Below, one piece after another: positions 50,391 to 61,391 of a stretch of 64,000 nucleotides of DNA (positions within the stretch are counted from its first letter, which is position 1; every line of letters begins with the position of its first letter). A program made the translations under genes and the position numbers. The DNA comes from Xenopus tropicalis (lineage: Eukaryota > Chordata > Amphibia > Anura > Pipidae): positions 56,674,222 through 56,738,221 of the forward strand of contig NC_030677.2 in NCBI RefSeq assembly GCF_000004195.4. Direction: 5' to 3'. A model generated the notes under the pieces. The model saw only the letters and a program-made list of their open reading frames with translations. It ran no database searches and was not told the origin of the DNA.

Positions 50391-50914
50391 TTAAAGGGAA
50401 CCTGTCACCCAGACATAAAAAGCTGTATATTATTATTATATAAGTCTGTTGCAAATTAAACTTGAAACCCAAATTTCTTTTTTATTTAATTAAAACATCC
50501 ATACCTGTTTTAAACGTATTTAAAAAAATCTTAGCTGTCAGACATTTATTGTCTGCCAAGCCCTTATGCCTGAGGCATAGTGGTGGGTCAGCCAGTTACT
50601 TTCGCTTTCCATTATGCACTTCTTAGAGGTCCCTGCACTCCTCACATTCCCCCCTCCCGCCTAACACTCTATAATTGTGTAGCCTGTGCATGGACATCAG
50701 GTCCCCTATTCGGGCGCATATGCAAGATTTAGGGATAATGCAAAGATTGTATGAATTACAGTGTTCACAAAATGGCAGCTGCCTGCTTGCTGTAATTGTG
50801 AATTTCAAGACTGAAGGAAACAAAATTTAACTCATTTGTGTAGTTTCTTTTGCTTAACTAACATAATAGATAAGGATTTGGGCTTATTTTGTAGGATGAC
50901 AGGTTCCCTTTTAA
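50391..50914. mobile_element. Complete T2-type MITE
   Basis: The ends TTAAAGGGAACCTGTCACCC and GATGACAGGTTCCCTTTTAA are inverse, with TTAA at 50391-50394 and 50911-50914. About 520 bp. Confidence 0.88.
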
Positions 50915-51382
50915 ACAATGACCTCAATTTTTTTTAAAACCTTTATTAGTAATGGCTCAGATCTTTACTGCTATGGACGTTTGTACCTCTGGGCTGCTAT
51001 AGTAATCTCAAAACATACAGTGTAGCATGTCAAGTGTAAGTCTTTTACAGACTAAAGACTTTTACAGGCTAATATAACACATGGAGATATCTGCAGCAGA
51101 AAAGCAACCAAAATATGGCCTTTCTACATCCAATTGACATAAATTGCTGCACAGTACTATTACTGGCACATATAAGCCTTAAAAACATTATTAGGCTTAA
51201 ACACCACAGCCCTGCAGGCCCTAATTTTTCTCTTTTATATTTGTGGAATTGATTTTTAAAGTTACTATTAAAGAATAAAACAATTTCTTTAACCCAAAAT
51301 TTACTTAAATATTTTTACAAGGGACAGTGATAATCCATGTCATGTTTTAAAGACATCTCTGTAGGGTTGCTGCTTCAGCCCC

Positions 51383-51834
51383 TTAAAGAAGTGGTTCACC
51401 GTTAATTAACTTTTAGTATGATGTAGAATGTGCAATTCTGGGACGATTTGCAATTGCTTTTGCATTTTTTTGTGGTTTTTTTTTTCAGTTATTTTAGCTT
51501 TTTGTTTAGCAGCTCTTTAGTTTGAAATTTCAGCAGCTATCTGGTTGCCAGAGACTTTTACCTTAGCAACCAGGCAGTGGTTTGAATTAGAGACTGGAAA
51601 TTGAACAGGAGGGGGACCGAATAGAAAGATGAGGAATAAAAAGTTATAAAAATGATTGTCCTCTGTGGGGTCAGTGACCCCCATTTGAAAGCTGTAAAGA
51701 TGTAGAAGAGAGAGGTAAATAATTCAAAAACTATATAAAAAGAAATAAATAATGAAGACCAATTGCAAAGTTGCTAGAAATAGGACATTCTTTTATATAT
51801 TAAAAGTTAACTTTAAGGCAAACTACCCCTTTAA
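51383..51834. mobile_element. Complete T2-type MITE
   Basis: The left end TTAAAGAAGTGGTTCACCGT and right end AACTACCCCTTTAA are flanked by TTAA at 51383-51386 and 51831-51834. This is a very common frog family (AACTTTTAGTATGATGTAGA body). Confidence 0.88.
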
Positions 51835-51954
51835 AACTAGACACATTAAATCCATCTCCTGCATGAGATGCGATTTGCCTCTTCGGAATGGTGGGAGGAG
51901 ACACTCGCAGGGAAGGAATAAAGAGTGACTAAAGCTTATTGGAGCACAAGTCAC

Positions 51955-52135
51955 ACAAAGCTGAGAATCACGTTAGATTCTTTTTGTATATTTAATTGAA
52001 ATTTAAATGTATTTACTCTTTTTTGAAAAACAAATTTTAGCATAGGATTTTGTTTAAGAAGAGCTGTTAGCTGATGCATTTTGGGGGTAAAAAAGCATAT
52101 TCACAGTGACAGTATCCCAGTAAAGGGATGATATG
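51955..52135. mobile_element. T2-type MITE fragment, inverted
   Basis: The end ACAGTATCCCAGTAAAGGG and GCTGATGCATTTTGGGGG match the 11462 element in reverse. The other end is lost. Confidence 0.6.
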
Positions 52136-52276
52136 GCAAACCCACCTCTGTACATGCTGAATCATGTTTTTTTCCAAATGTTATAATTAAAGGGCAATGG
52201 CTATAAAGAAAAAGGGAAAAAAGTGTGCAGGTTGAAAGTTCAACAGTATGTTCTAAAAATTCCCAAATTATTTATA

Positions 52277-52281
52277 TAGAT

Positions 52282-52320
<39 letters not shown>
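52277..52320. repeat. CTAT tetranucleotide microsatellite
   Basis: About eleven CTAT units. Confidence 0.97.
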
Positions 52321-52321
<1 letters not shown>

Positions 52322-53137
52322 ATTTTTTATTTTAAATTTCACTGACTTGTAGAGGGTAAATTGAATGTCATTGTGCAGGCCAGACTGAAAAATGTACTTG
52401 CATGGTATACACTATGTCATTCACTTTTGACAAGGATCTCTCTTCCTTGAAAGATGAACTCTATATCTTCCTTATTGTCATTGCATATTTCATGATATAT
52501 ATAGGAATACTGTAGAAATTATATACCTGCGTGCATTTTTCTACTGATACTAAATTTTCCTGCAGGGAATCGGTTTTAGGGGGTGTTGAAGTACTATCTG
52601 CTCAGAAAGTAAAATATTACCACCTTGGTTCTGTGCTGTTATTTATATCAGATAGCTTGCCATATGCCAGAACATTTTTGAAGATAAATATAAAAAATAT
52701 GCACATTTCTTATTACATAAAAAGTACAGCCGTCTGAAATCTCCTGATATGTATTTATGGTCCCCACCCCTGTAAATAATGTTTTCAGTGAGTTTGCTTA
52801 AAATGGACAACTTTTTTTTCCTTTTATCCTGTCTGTTAAATAATCACCTTTGCCCTTTGAGTCAGCTATTTCTCAGCTCAAGATAAGGTTTTACAGAAGA
52901 AATGTTGCATATTTATGGACAGGGCACTTATGCACATGTGTTCTTTCCTTGGGTGTGGAATGCACTTAGAGATGCAGAGCTAACTGATTACCATATATTT
53001 CTGCATCCTTGTGCCAATGAGTGTTCAGATCTGTTTTTTAGCCCAGCTTTGATTCATTTCATTGAATATATTAAAACAGATAACTGGTAAACTTACAGAA
53101 ACTTACAAAACACGCATTTGAATAAAACAATCTTTTG

Positions 53138-53385
53138 TTCAGAATTATGGGAAGACCATCTGCCATAGATCTCCCATTTTAAGCAAATAATTCTATTTTT
53201 TTTCTTTTTCGCTATAATGATAAAACAGATATTGGTGGCAAAACAGTCCTATTGGGTTTATGTAATGTTTAAATTATTTTTTACAGACTTCAGGTATGTA
53301 GGTCAAGGGAAAAATTAAGGAAAGATCCCTTAACCTAGAAAACCCCAGGTACCAAACATTCTGGAAAATAGATACTATACATGTA
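53138..53385. mobile_element. ACAGGTATGGGA-family MITE, inverted and degraded
   Basis: GGGAAGACCATCTGCCATAG, GTCCTATTGGGTTTATGTAA, then CCCCAGGTACCAAACATTCT and ATACATGTATAG. The outer left terminal repeat is missing. Confidence 0.7.
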
Positions 53386-53567
53386 TAGAATTTTTTTGTT
53401 TAATAGGACGTTCAAAAGACAGGAACTTAACCTGGACAAAAGCTAGAAAGAAATAAAATAAGACACAAGCCCTTGCTGGATGGAATTTACAAAAGTGGCA
53501 TTAAGATAAATGTCATTAATGTTCATGTATGCCTAATAATCAGTGACAAATAATACCACCCTACATC

Positions 53568-53835
53568 AGGGGCGAGCCGAGCCGACCTGGCGCCCTAGGC
53601 AACCCGGTTGGCTACCTCTCCCCTACACCTGCGCTAATGCACCCCCAAGCCCCCCCCCCATTTTGCGCAGTTCATGAAACTTGCCACTGGCCTACACCTA
53701 GAAAACATGCTGCTTATTTGCGGCTGTGATTAGGGTTGGAGCACCTGGCTGTGAGTGGGAGGTGGGCAGGGCCCACCAGCTTTTTCATTGGTGTCCTGCT
53801 GGCCCGGTCTGGACATTGTATCCGGTGGTTAACAA
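53568..53835. repeat. Two GC-rich repeat fragments of hAT-like type
   Basis: The first (53568-53700) has GGCGCCCTAGGCAACCCGG wording as in 62831. The second (53720-53835) has TTGGTGTCCTGCTGGCCCGG, matching the right end of the repeat at 54155. Both lack clear termini. Confidence 0.45.
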
Positions 53836-54154
53836 TGATAAATGCTTGACCACACTGACCAAAGCAGTGATGACTGAACAAATGATCACTCAGACAGTCA
53901 GACTTCATTGTCTGTCACTGTTTTGCCCTTTTCTAGCACCACACATTTAAGGCTCCTAGCAGATAGAAAATCTGTGGGGGCAACAAATCTCCCGCAAATG
54001 CCTTCCCATTGCCTAACATTTCAATCGCCACAAGTTAAACACATTACTCACAGCAATTTAGCATTTTTCTACAATTAAGGAGTAACGATTAAGGATTGTC
54101 GGATAACTTGCCAAACTTGTGCCAATATGAAGGCATTTTCAGAAGATCTGTTTC

Positions 54155-54405
54155 CAGGGTCGGACTGGGGTGTGAAGGGCCCTGCAGGTGCACTCAGCTT
54201 GGCGTGTCCTCTAACCACCCCCCCCTGTAGGGGCCCCCCTAACCCCCCTCGCAGGGCCCCCACCTGACGTCCTCCCCTGAGCACATTAATTTGACGTGTC
54301 AGGCAAGGAGCGTTCGGGAGGGGGAGCGCCGGCAAGGGTCGGGTCTGGGCCGCCGGGGCCCACCGGGATTTTTCCCGGTGTCCCGCCGGCCCAGTAGGGC
54401 ACTGA
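54155..54405. mobile_element. GC-rich hAT-like MITE
   Basis: The left end CAGGGTCGGACTGGGGTGTG is opposed by a right end CCCACCGGGATTTTTCCCGG with TGTCCCGCCGGCCCAGT. The last bases differ from the expected inverse, so the right terminus is damaged. Confidence 0.6.
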
Positions 54406-54718
54406 CTAATATGTAGTGTTGATACATGTTTATAAAATGAATGTCTTATTCCTGGCTTTTAGTACTAAAATGATGTTTCTGTGGGGCCAAATAATTTCTA
54501 CTTCCCCCATAGGCCACATTGCTACTTTAATGCACCCGATAAACATACATTTCAAATTAATTTTTATTCCCCCTATGAAAATATGATTTCAAATGTATTA
54601 TGCCCTAATTTAATTTGCCCTATAATGTGTGGCACAAGCTTTTACTAGAATATCTTTTAACTGCAGTAAATGAAGCAGCTGTTTGTGCCCATTTTCCTAC
54701 TGTATGGAAACCAATTCC

Positions 54719-55026
54719 CAGGCCTGGATTTGTGGAGAGGCCACAAAGGCCCGGGCCTAGTCGGCAGAAACCTGGGGGGCGGCATGCCGCCCCGCCACAC
54801 CAAAATTGTAAAAGTTTTGTCCCCATACGGAGCAATGGGGACTTCTCTCCACTGCTCCGTATGCATGTGTGGCCTACAGCGCATGCGTATGCGTGCGCAC
54901 CCCCGCCCTGCACTGTTCGCGCATGCGCGCATAAACCCAGCCTCCCCTTGTTCGCACACGCATGCGCACGGGGGGGCGTGCGAGCGGGGGCGGCCTCTGG
55001 GCGGCCAATTGGTAAATCCGGCCCTG
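54719..55026. mobile_element. hAT-type MITE with perfect 8-bp target duplication
   Basis: The ends CAGGCCTGGATTT and AAATCCGGCCCTG, with CCAATTCC at 54711-54718 and 55027-55034. It is the inverted homologue of 8437-8721. Long frames in all six phases here are due to GC content and are not genes. Confidence 0.92.
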
Positions 55027-55574
55027 CCAATTCCTATTTTCTGCAAACAATCCAAGTAGTGCACATACCATTCAGTCACTGCCTAACATATGCACTACTT
55101 GGATTATTTGTCCCTCTTTCTTACTAGAAATCCCCTTGAGAAAGGAGTTGTTTCCTATAGGAAGATGATACTTAAAGTCTTGAAAATAACAGAAGAATGA
55201 ATGGCACCTTGGTAATTAGGCCTGTTATCACATTTGTACAGGGATATTTAAATGAGGGTTTTCTGTAGCAATTACATTACACAGCAGTGTGACTTGGAGA
55301 ATGCCACTATGTGTAGTAACCAGCATGAGTAGTGCCAACTGAATTATTCCTTTCCAAACTAAGGTGTGTCTGTTGGTCTTGGAGATAATTCATTTTTGTG
55401 CTAAAGGATTTTATACAGAGAGTACTTACACCCAAATGGATATTTATTGGAAATTTCCCAGGGCTCCAAATTCAGTAGACAGAGGAATGACACTAGAAGC
55501 AGGTAGCTTGGTCTATTTTGATCAGCTCCTAGAAGTATTAATTACCCTTGTCTCACATTAGCTCAGTCACCTTT

Positions 55575-56070
55575 AGCACAATAAGGCACTGGAACCCTCC
55601 CTCACCCCCTTAATATTTACCATATGTATTAAAGAAAAACACAGAGACGTGGTTATGGTTAAATCAGTTGGAATCACAGGATTTATTGAAATCAGTAGCC
55701 ATAAATAAATAGAGGTTGTGCACTCCCTAATGCCATGTGCAGCTCCCAAACATGGCTTAACCAAAATGCAGGGATTGGGTATCGCGCCCATAACAAACCA
55801 ACCTTCTCCCTCCTCCTGCACTTTCTCTAGCCCTGCCCTAGGGATGGACTTCTGGCTAGGCCTGCATGATGGAAGGAGCTGAATTGATGCCGGGACCAGC
55901 AGCTGGCTTTATGGAATGCACAGGGCCATAAACAGGCAATGATTCAGAGGAAGGCAAAAAACCATCTAGCGCTAAGGGGCCAATATGCACTATATGGCAA
56001 AAATTCCTTCCTGACTCCAAATGGCAATCGGTTTTACACCCTGAATCATGTGTAGCTATGACATTTACCA
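55575..56070. repeat. Possible retroelement-derived repeat
   Basis: Contains AATTCCTTCCTGACTCCAAA then TGGCAATCGGTTTTAC with GGCAAAAAACCATCTAGC before it, wording I associate with frog interspersed repeats. Boundaries are not resolved and no coding frame is present. Confidence 0.4.
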
Positions 56071-56076
56071 TTTATT
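56071..56076 (-). terminator. Candidate poly(A) signal of the nested gene
   Basis: The first clear AATAAA on the - strand downstream of the TAA at 56677 reads from 56076 to 56071. It implies a 3' UTR of about 600 nt running through the pyrimidine-rich strand of the minisatellite. A non-canonical signal closer to the stop is equally possible. Confidence 0.3.
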
Positions 56077-56083
56077 ATTATCA

Positions 56084-56385
56084 GGGATGGAGACAGGGAG
56101 AGGAATCAGGGATGGAGAAAGGGAGGAGGATCAGGGAGCAGGAGGGTTTTGGAGATGGGGTGGGAGACAGGGAGGAGGATCAGGGAGCAGGAGGGTTTTG
56201 GAGATGGGGTGAGAGACAGGGAGGAGGATCAGGGAGCAGGGGGCTTTTGGAGATGGGGTGAGAGAAAGGGAGGGGGATCAGGGAGCAGGAGGGTTTTGAA
56301 CATGGGGGTGAGAGAAAGGGAGGAGGATCAGGGAGCAGGAGAGTTTTGGAGATGGGGTGGGAGAAAGGAAGGGGGATCAGGAGGG
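56084..56385 (+). repeat. G-rich 49-bp minisatellite
   Basis: Units begin (GGAGATGGGG or variant) at 56151, 56200, 56249, 56298 and 56348, with a partial unit before, so the period is 49-50 bp. The + strand is about 85-90 percent purine with many GGG/GGAGG runs. Frames through it are repeat artefacts. Confidence 0.93.
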
Positions 56386-56676
56386 AGAAAACCTGGAAGG
56401 CGTCTTCTGGTGAAACGCTGGAAAAAATGAAAACAAAAAGGATTAAAGGGTTAAAAAAGAGAATACATTACATTACAACATCTGGAATGGCACTGTGCAT
56501 TCTTATATTAATCACCTCGTTACAGTGGCCCTTTAAGATATGGCTTAGTACACTGAGTAAATAATAATAAGCCCTTATAAAAGCCTTTATATATAGAATG
56601 GGTCCTTCAGTCTTTATATATAATTATGCAACTATGAGTGAATCCCATGGTATTATTGAGATTGTCTAAAAGAGAA

Positions 56677-56800
56677 TTATAGAGACATTACCCAAATCCT
56701 CCGGAATGTTCTCGATATGGCTTTTACAAGCCTCTTCCTGGTGCTCAGCCTGGGCACCTCTATCACTGGAGGATCTTCTTCTTGTTCTTCCTGTGTCGTC
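56677..56800 (-). CDS. Nested gene, terminal coding exon
   Basis: Acceptor TTTTTTTCAG precedes 56800. The phase set by exon 7 gives KTTQEEQEEDPPVIEVPRLS then TRKRLVKAISRTFRRIWVMS, L and TAA at 56679-56677. An acidic linker is followed by a cationic tail (9 Arg/Lys in 16 residues before RIW). A different frame starting at the acceptor would also stay open for some distance, so the phase match to exon 7 decides the reading. Confidence 0.78.
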
Positions 56801-59800
56801 CTGAAAAAAAGAATAATGAGCTAATGTTGTTTTCTGTTTCAAAAAGTTTTAGACTAGGAACATTATTACGCTGCTAGACATTTACCATAATATTACAAAT
56901 ATACATGCAACTAATCTGTATCCTCTGTACCAAATGTGGGTAACTACTGAGCTGAATAAATGTGCTATAGGGTACAGGTTCTGGTGTAGGGATGGGTCTC
57001 ATAGCATTGAGAAAGTAGATGGAGGGGCTCACTGGGATCCAGGGATTAATAATAAGGAAAGCTAAACTGACAAGTACAGCTAGGGACTGGCCTTGTGAGA
57101 GTCAGAGACCATGGGGCTGATATTAGTGGTTACTAACTACACTTTGCTCCAATAAGGATTTTGCTTCAGTCTTATTTTTCCACTTTTAGTGCATGGAACT
57201 GTTATTCAGTGGAAGGATATAAAGGCTTCAGCATTAACAGTTCTCTGTTAAGGATGGGAACATAATACAATTAGATCAGAGAACAATTGTTTCTTTATCC
57301 CATTTTTGAGTTATATTAGATGCTGCATATGTTTATACTGCTTGTATTTCTGAGTTGACTGAGATTTTCAATGTCTAAAATTTGGGGCTTTGGCACATTT
57401 TGTTGCTGTTCCAATATTCTGCTTAACTATTTGCTCTGTCGTTATGGGAATTGTAAGACTCTGTTTACAGGTATACAGGCAGCTGAAACTTTTTTCTTTA
57501 TTTTGCTGTGTGTAAAAATTGTAATAGGCGTCACATGTAAAATACATACTTCGCAGCTTCTTCCAGCTTCTTTTGCCTTGCCACGATCTTGTTGTTCAAG
57601 GCTTCGAGCTTAGGGCCCAAAACCTGTGAGCAGGGGGAGAAAGGAGGAAAGAAATTATACATTGGTACAAATCCATGTATCCATGGTCTGCATTAACTTA
57701 CAATAAACAGTATTGGGGAAGGTGGTGCATATGCCCACATACCCTGTGGCATTTTCAGTACACCTGGGGCCAAGATGGTGCTTGACAGTCATTGGCTCTT
57801 TATATAGTACTGTCTTATTATTCAATTACTTGTGAGCTGTATAACAGGTATCCAGATAACCTATAGCATTATGCAAATAAGGATTGAATACTCATCCAAA
57901 ATATGTAATTAGCAGTTGGTTGCTATGAGTTAAGGCATTACCGTTGTCTACAATATCCCCCTGTTTCTGTAACCTGCAGAGATTTACACTAAGCTTCTTT
58001 TTCAACACACACACAATACTACATAGTGTTCCCTATAACCTGACCAACATTGAGTGTATCCTGTAAAATGTAACAACAAATCACACAGAAAAGCCTTCTA
58101 GACAGTGACCAAGGAACTTACTCTCCGGGCTTGCTGCGTATTCTCATATTGGGTGAGAATGTGGTCCACGTCGTGCTCCTCCTGTGGCAAAAGAGACTCC
58201 ATGTTAAACACGGTACCAGTTTCATTAATGTGCCCCTGTAAGCACAACTGCCAAGAAGAGATACATAATGTCTCTAATAATATAAATAATGGCAGTTGTT
58301 GGGCATATGGTGAGTAATAATCTCCCAAATGCTAATTATGGTAGCTACAGGTGATACAGTATATAATAACCTCAAAAATAACTTACTTCAGATAAAGCCA
58401 GGAGTTTGTGGATGTGATAAAGAGTCATCTCCAGCTCCTCAAGATGTTTCTGTAACATAAAATAATGTACCCGTGTGAGGAAATTATTAATCAGTGCTAT
58501 TCCCCTTGTAATCAGACCTATAAGGCAGAATAAGTTCTCACAGACCTGAGTAGTCATATTAATCCTCACTATAATCATGGCTGCCTGATTGACCAGTGGG
58601 GCTTATACATAAGAAAAGTTGCAGCACCGCTATAACCTCATTGGCTAGTATGAAGCAGGAATATGGCACAATGAGACAGACATTATAGCTGGCAGTGGCC
58701 TTCTACACTTAACTGCTAGCCCAGGTTTATGGGACCCAGTAGCCAAAACTCATATATTCTCCACCTATATTTTTATAATGCACACTGACACATTATACAC
58801 ATTATCTGACCCCATTATCATTGATTACACTGGATAAAAGTTATAGTTTTAGTCTACTCATACAGTGTAATATTCATCCAATTACATTTGCTAAACCTAC
58901 ATAACATTTACTAAGCACACAAAACATGTTCTGGAACAAGAGCTGGATTCCTTACCCGATAGGCATCCATGCAGATGAAAAGGGCCATGTCCCGAAGATG
59001 CTCCACATCATTGTCAATATAATATTGACTGAAGAAGTCTCCCCTAAAAAGCAAAATCCCAATGGAGCATTAATGGCACTTCCTATTTCACTGTATTTCT
59101 ACTGTACGTACACTTATTCATTTGAGTGGGTACAATATGGGGCAAGCACAAAATGTCCCACAATAGATTGTGGGGTGCAGGAGGGATATTGCATGTAGCT
59201 GTCTGGGTGCTGAAATAAGATAATTAATAAGATTATTTTCATGTTACTTACAAGTCGTCGTTGGCTCCATGTCTCCAGACGTAGTGATGTTCTGCAAGGA
59301 AAATACATTTCCATTAAGGCTAGGCACACATGTAGCACTGCCTCCCCCGGTGTAGATATGCCAGTGGAGAAAAGGTCAGTCCATTCCCATCTGCCCAACT
59401 TGTATGCAAACTGAGAGGCACAGCATTGGCCCATCAGCGCACACAGGGGGTGAATTTCTGCCCCATAATGCACAGTTTGTGGGGTTTTTTGTGACAAAAG
59501 CCACCCTGTGTCCACATTGACAATGCTATCGTGCCCCTTAGTTCTCTGCACTTTTCCCCGTGGTCTGTTATAAATAATCCCTAGTATTTACCATAGTAGG
59601 CAAGGATGGCCTCGTCAAATGTCCTCTCCTTCACATACTCCTCCAGGACACTGAATAGCACCTGTAAGTGAAAGGAAAGAGCCTTAGCGACTCAGAAGCT
59701 GTAACTGAGGGATAGTGTGTAAAGTAGGGCAAGAAGGTATTGGGGAAGAGACTGTAATTTTATTTTAGTTTGCATAGTAAGAGATAGATTGAGAGAGAAA

Positions 59801-59885
59801 GAGCACTTTAGATAAGAGCAGAGGGGAAATTTCCCTTTATTTGGGATGAGAGAAGAAAGTGATTCCTTACCTTAACCTCTGGCAT
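56677..59885 (-). CDS. Nested antisense gene: 177-aa helical coiled-coil protein, family not recognised
   Basis: An intact eight-coding-exon gene, assembled here from - strand splice sites. Coding exons in transcript order are 59885-59871, 59661-59592, 59291-59252, 59043-58956, 58449-58387, 58181-58122, 57623-57550 and 56800-56677 (TAA). All seven introns are GT-AG, with donors such as GTAAGG, GTAAGT and GTATGT, and every phase joins without a stop. The coding total is 534 nt, or 177 residues. The start is the first ATG, with A at -3. If the exon ending at 61392 is spliced on, an in-frame TGA lies just upstream. The N-terminal half is helical (VLFSVLEEYVKERTFDEAIL, then DDLGDFFSQYYIDNDVEHLR). 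A coiled-coil-like middle (KHLEELEMTLYHIHKLLALS) follows, then an acidic TQEEQEEDPP linker and a basic tail (STRKRLVKAISRTFRRIW). There is no signal peptide or clear membrane segment. I cannot name a family or function. Intact phase over eight exons argues against chance. Confidence 0.82.
57550..57623 (-). CDS. Nested gene, coding exon 7
   Basis: 74 nt between acceptor CTCACAG and donor GTATGT. It reads VLGPKLEALNNKIVARQKKL then EEAA plus two bases. It continues the charged helix and leaves phase 2, which the last exon completes as lysine. Confidence 0.82.
58122..58181 (-). CDS. Nested gene, coding exon 6
   Basis: 60 nt, exactly 20 codons, between acceptor TTTTGCCACAG and donor GTAAGT. It reads EEHDVDHILTQYENTQQARR. 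The symmetrical phase 0 borders of exons 5 and 6 would let either be skipped without a frameshift. Confidence 0.82.
58387..58449 (-). CDS. Nested gene, coding exon 5
   Basis: 63 nt, exactly 21 codons, between acceptor GTTACAG and donor GTAAGT. It reads KHLEELEMTLYHIHKLLALS plus E. It has leucine/isoleucine heptad-like spacing (L, L, M, L, I, L, L) typical of an amphipathic or coiled-coil helix. Confidence 0.82.
58956..59043 (-). CDS. Nested gene, coding exon 4
   Basis: 88 nt between acceptor TTTTTAG and donor GTAAGG. It reads LGDFFSQYYIDNDVEHLRDM then ALFICMDAYR and ends in phase 0. This is the most distinctive segment and the best query for a family search. Confidence 0.83.
59252..59291 (-). 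CDS. Nested gene, coding exon 3
   Basis: 40 nt between acceptor TTCCTTGCAG and donor GTAAGTAA. It reads EHHYVWRHGANDD plus two bases. Both junctions keep frame with the neighbouring exons. It is rich in His, Trp and Asp. Confidence 0.8.
59592..59661 (-). CDS. Nested gene, coding exon 2
   Basis: 70 nt with acceptor CTTACAG and donor GTAAATA. It reads VLFSVLEEYVKERTFDEAIL then AYY plus one base. The helical pattern and repeated acidic and hydrophobic spacing look like real protein. The open base is completed as E by the next exon. Confidence 0.8.
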
Positions 59886-59909
59886 TCTGCTGTCGCTAAG
59901 TACAGCCAC
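59871..59909 (-). CDS. Nested gene, start-codon exon
   Basis: Acceptor CCTTTAG precedes 59909 and donor GTAAGG follows 59871. Twenty-four untranslated bases lead to ATG at 59885-59883, giving MPEVK, and the exon ends in phase 0. The frame upstream of the ATG is open within this exon, but TGA appears once the proposed 5' exon is joined. This is the least certain coding exon because it is so short. Confidence 0.65.
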
Positions 59910-60023
59910 CTAAAGGCAAGCGATACAAAGGGGCATTATATTGGCAACACAGACACAGGCAGTCTCAGCAATACAATGTGTGTGGTTATGGCTTTCTATT
60001 CTCAGTCACATTTCAGTAGTAGC

Positions 60024-60260
60024 CAGCAGCATGGTGGCTCAGTGAGTAGCACTTCTGCCTTGCAGCGCTGGGGTCAGCTACCCTCCAAAAAACCCTATAC
60101 AGGCAGGTTAATTGCCTTCTGACTAAATTGCCCATAGCATGTGTGTGAATGAGAAAGAGACCTTAGATTGTGAGCTCCTCTGGGGCAAGGAATAATGCGA
60201 ATGATGAATAATCTGGGTACAGCGCTATGGCAATGTGTTGGCGCAATACAAATAACGGGA
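60024..60260 (+). mobile_element. tRNA-headed SINE with L2-like tail
   Basis: The head CAGCATGGTGGCTCAGTGAG with TAGCACTTCTGCCTTGCAGC is tRNA-like. The tail TTAGATTGTGAGCTCCTCTG to GTACAGCGCTATGGCAATGT then TTGGCGCAATACAAATAA is the L2 3' end. It lies in what would be the nested gene's first intron. Confidence 0.75.
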
Positions 60261-61391
60261 AATTCTGCGCAGACTTGCTACATAACAAATGGTTAAAGCC
60301 CCATAAGACCAGAAAGATTACCTCTTAAAAGAAGTGAGCCAGACGGTGCTGTTGGAACCAGAAGTGCCAGATGTTAAACTCTTCTGGTTCGTATAATGAG
60401 GGGTTCCTCACACTTGAGGGCCGGCACAAGGCCGGGGAACCCAAGGGAGACCCTCAGTAGAAAGTGGCTTCTCTCAAGCTCAGATCAGAATGGAAAAGAT
60501 CAAACTTAAAGAGAAGCCAAGAATCACTAAGCAATCGCTAGGTAAAATCGCACGGTAGCACAGACTGCAAAGAGTTCAGCAGGAGCAGCACTATAGCAAT
60601 CTGTATAGAGAGACAAAAGAATATAAAGGGCAAGTAAACTTCAGAGAGAACTTATTTAGCACATATTTGCATAGAATACAGAGTTGGGCAAAGACCTGTT
60701 TTCCCTTATTGAGTTGTATGTATTAAACATGGGAAACAAGAATACCAAATTATTTTATTTATAAAACAGGTTTCCAGACTTTTAGTTTATTATTATTATT
60801 TAGTTTATTATTATTATCTAAATGACAGCAGTGTGGTTACCCATATCAGCCTATTTTAGCAATTGAAAAAGGGGGTAAAAAACAAGCCACAAACCAAAAG
60901 TCAAATACATTTTAGGGGGATGATTGTAAATATGAGGCATTTTATTCTGCTGCCCCCAGGTGATTTTTTTACAACATTGTGTATTAAGCAGGATTAGGCC
61001 TAAATAAGTGCAATTGTGCTGGAATTAATTGATTTAGATGACCCCTTGTACCCCTTAATACACCAGGGCTGGGCAGCCATCAGGGGGGAACAGGGAGCCC
61101 AAATCTAAGCCCCATCATTTCCAGAAACAGAAATTACTACTGTCCAGTACAACACTGGGGACATCAGATAACATATTTTATGGAAAGAAGTGTGCCCAAC
61201 TGCCAAATGCTGTGTCTCTCACCCAGGATTAAAGTAATCTCCAAAGCCCATTTTAGAAGAATATTGCCCAAATGAAGTAAAACTGAATCCCCGCTAGTCT
61301 CAGGGGCACAGTACTATCACTATTTCCTCTCTTTTTGGAATAAAATAATGTTTTTTTGGCAAAGAATCTCTCTGAAGGGAAGATCACTTAC

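Noticed and set aside
54615..55127. 170-, 140- and 136-codon frames
   Set aside because: All lie in a GC-rich hAT MITE with exact target duplication, and are open in several phases at once.
56058..56430. Gly/Glu/Arg-rich frames of 67-93 codons
   Set aside because: Direct product of the 49-bp minisatellite.
60024..60260. tRNA gene
   Set aside because: Only the A-box half is tRNA-like and it continues into an L2 tail, so it is a SINE.
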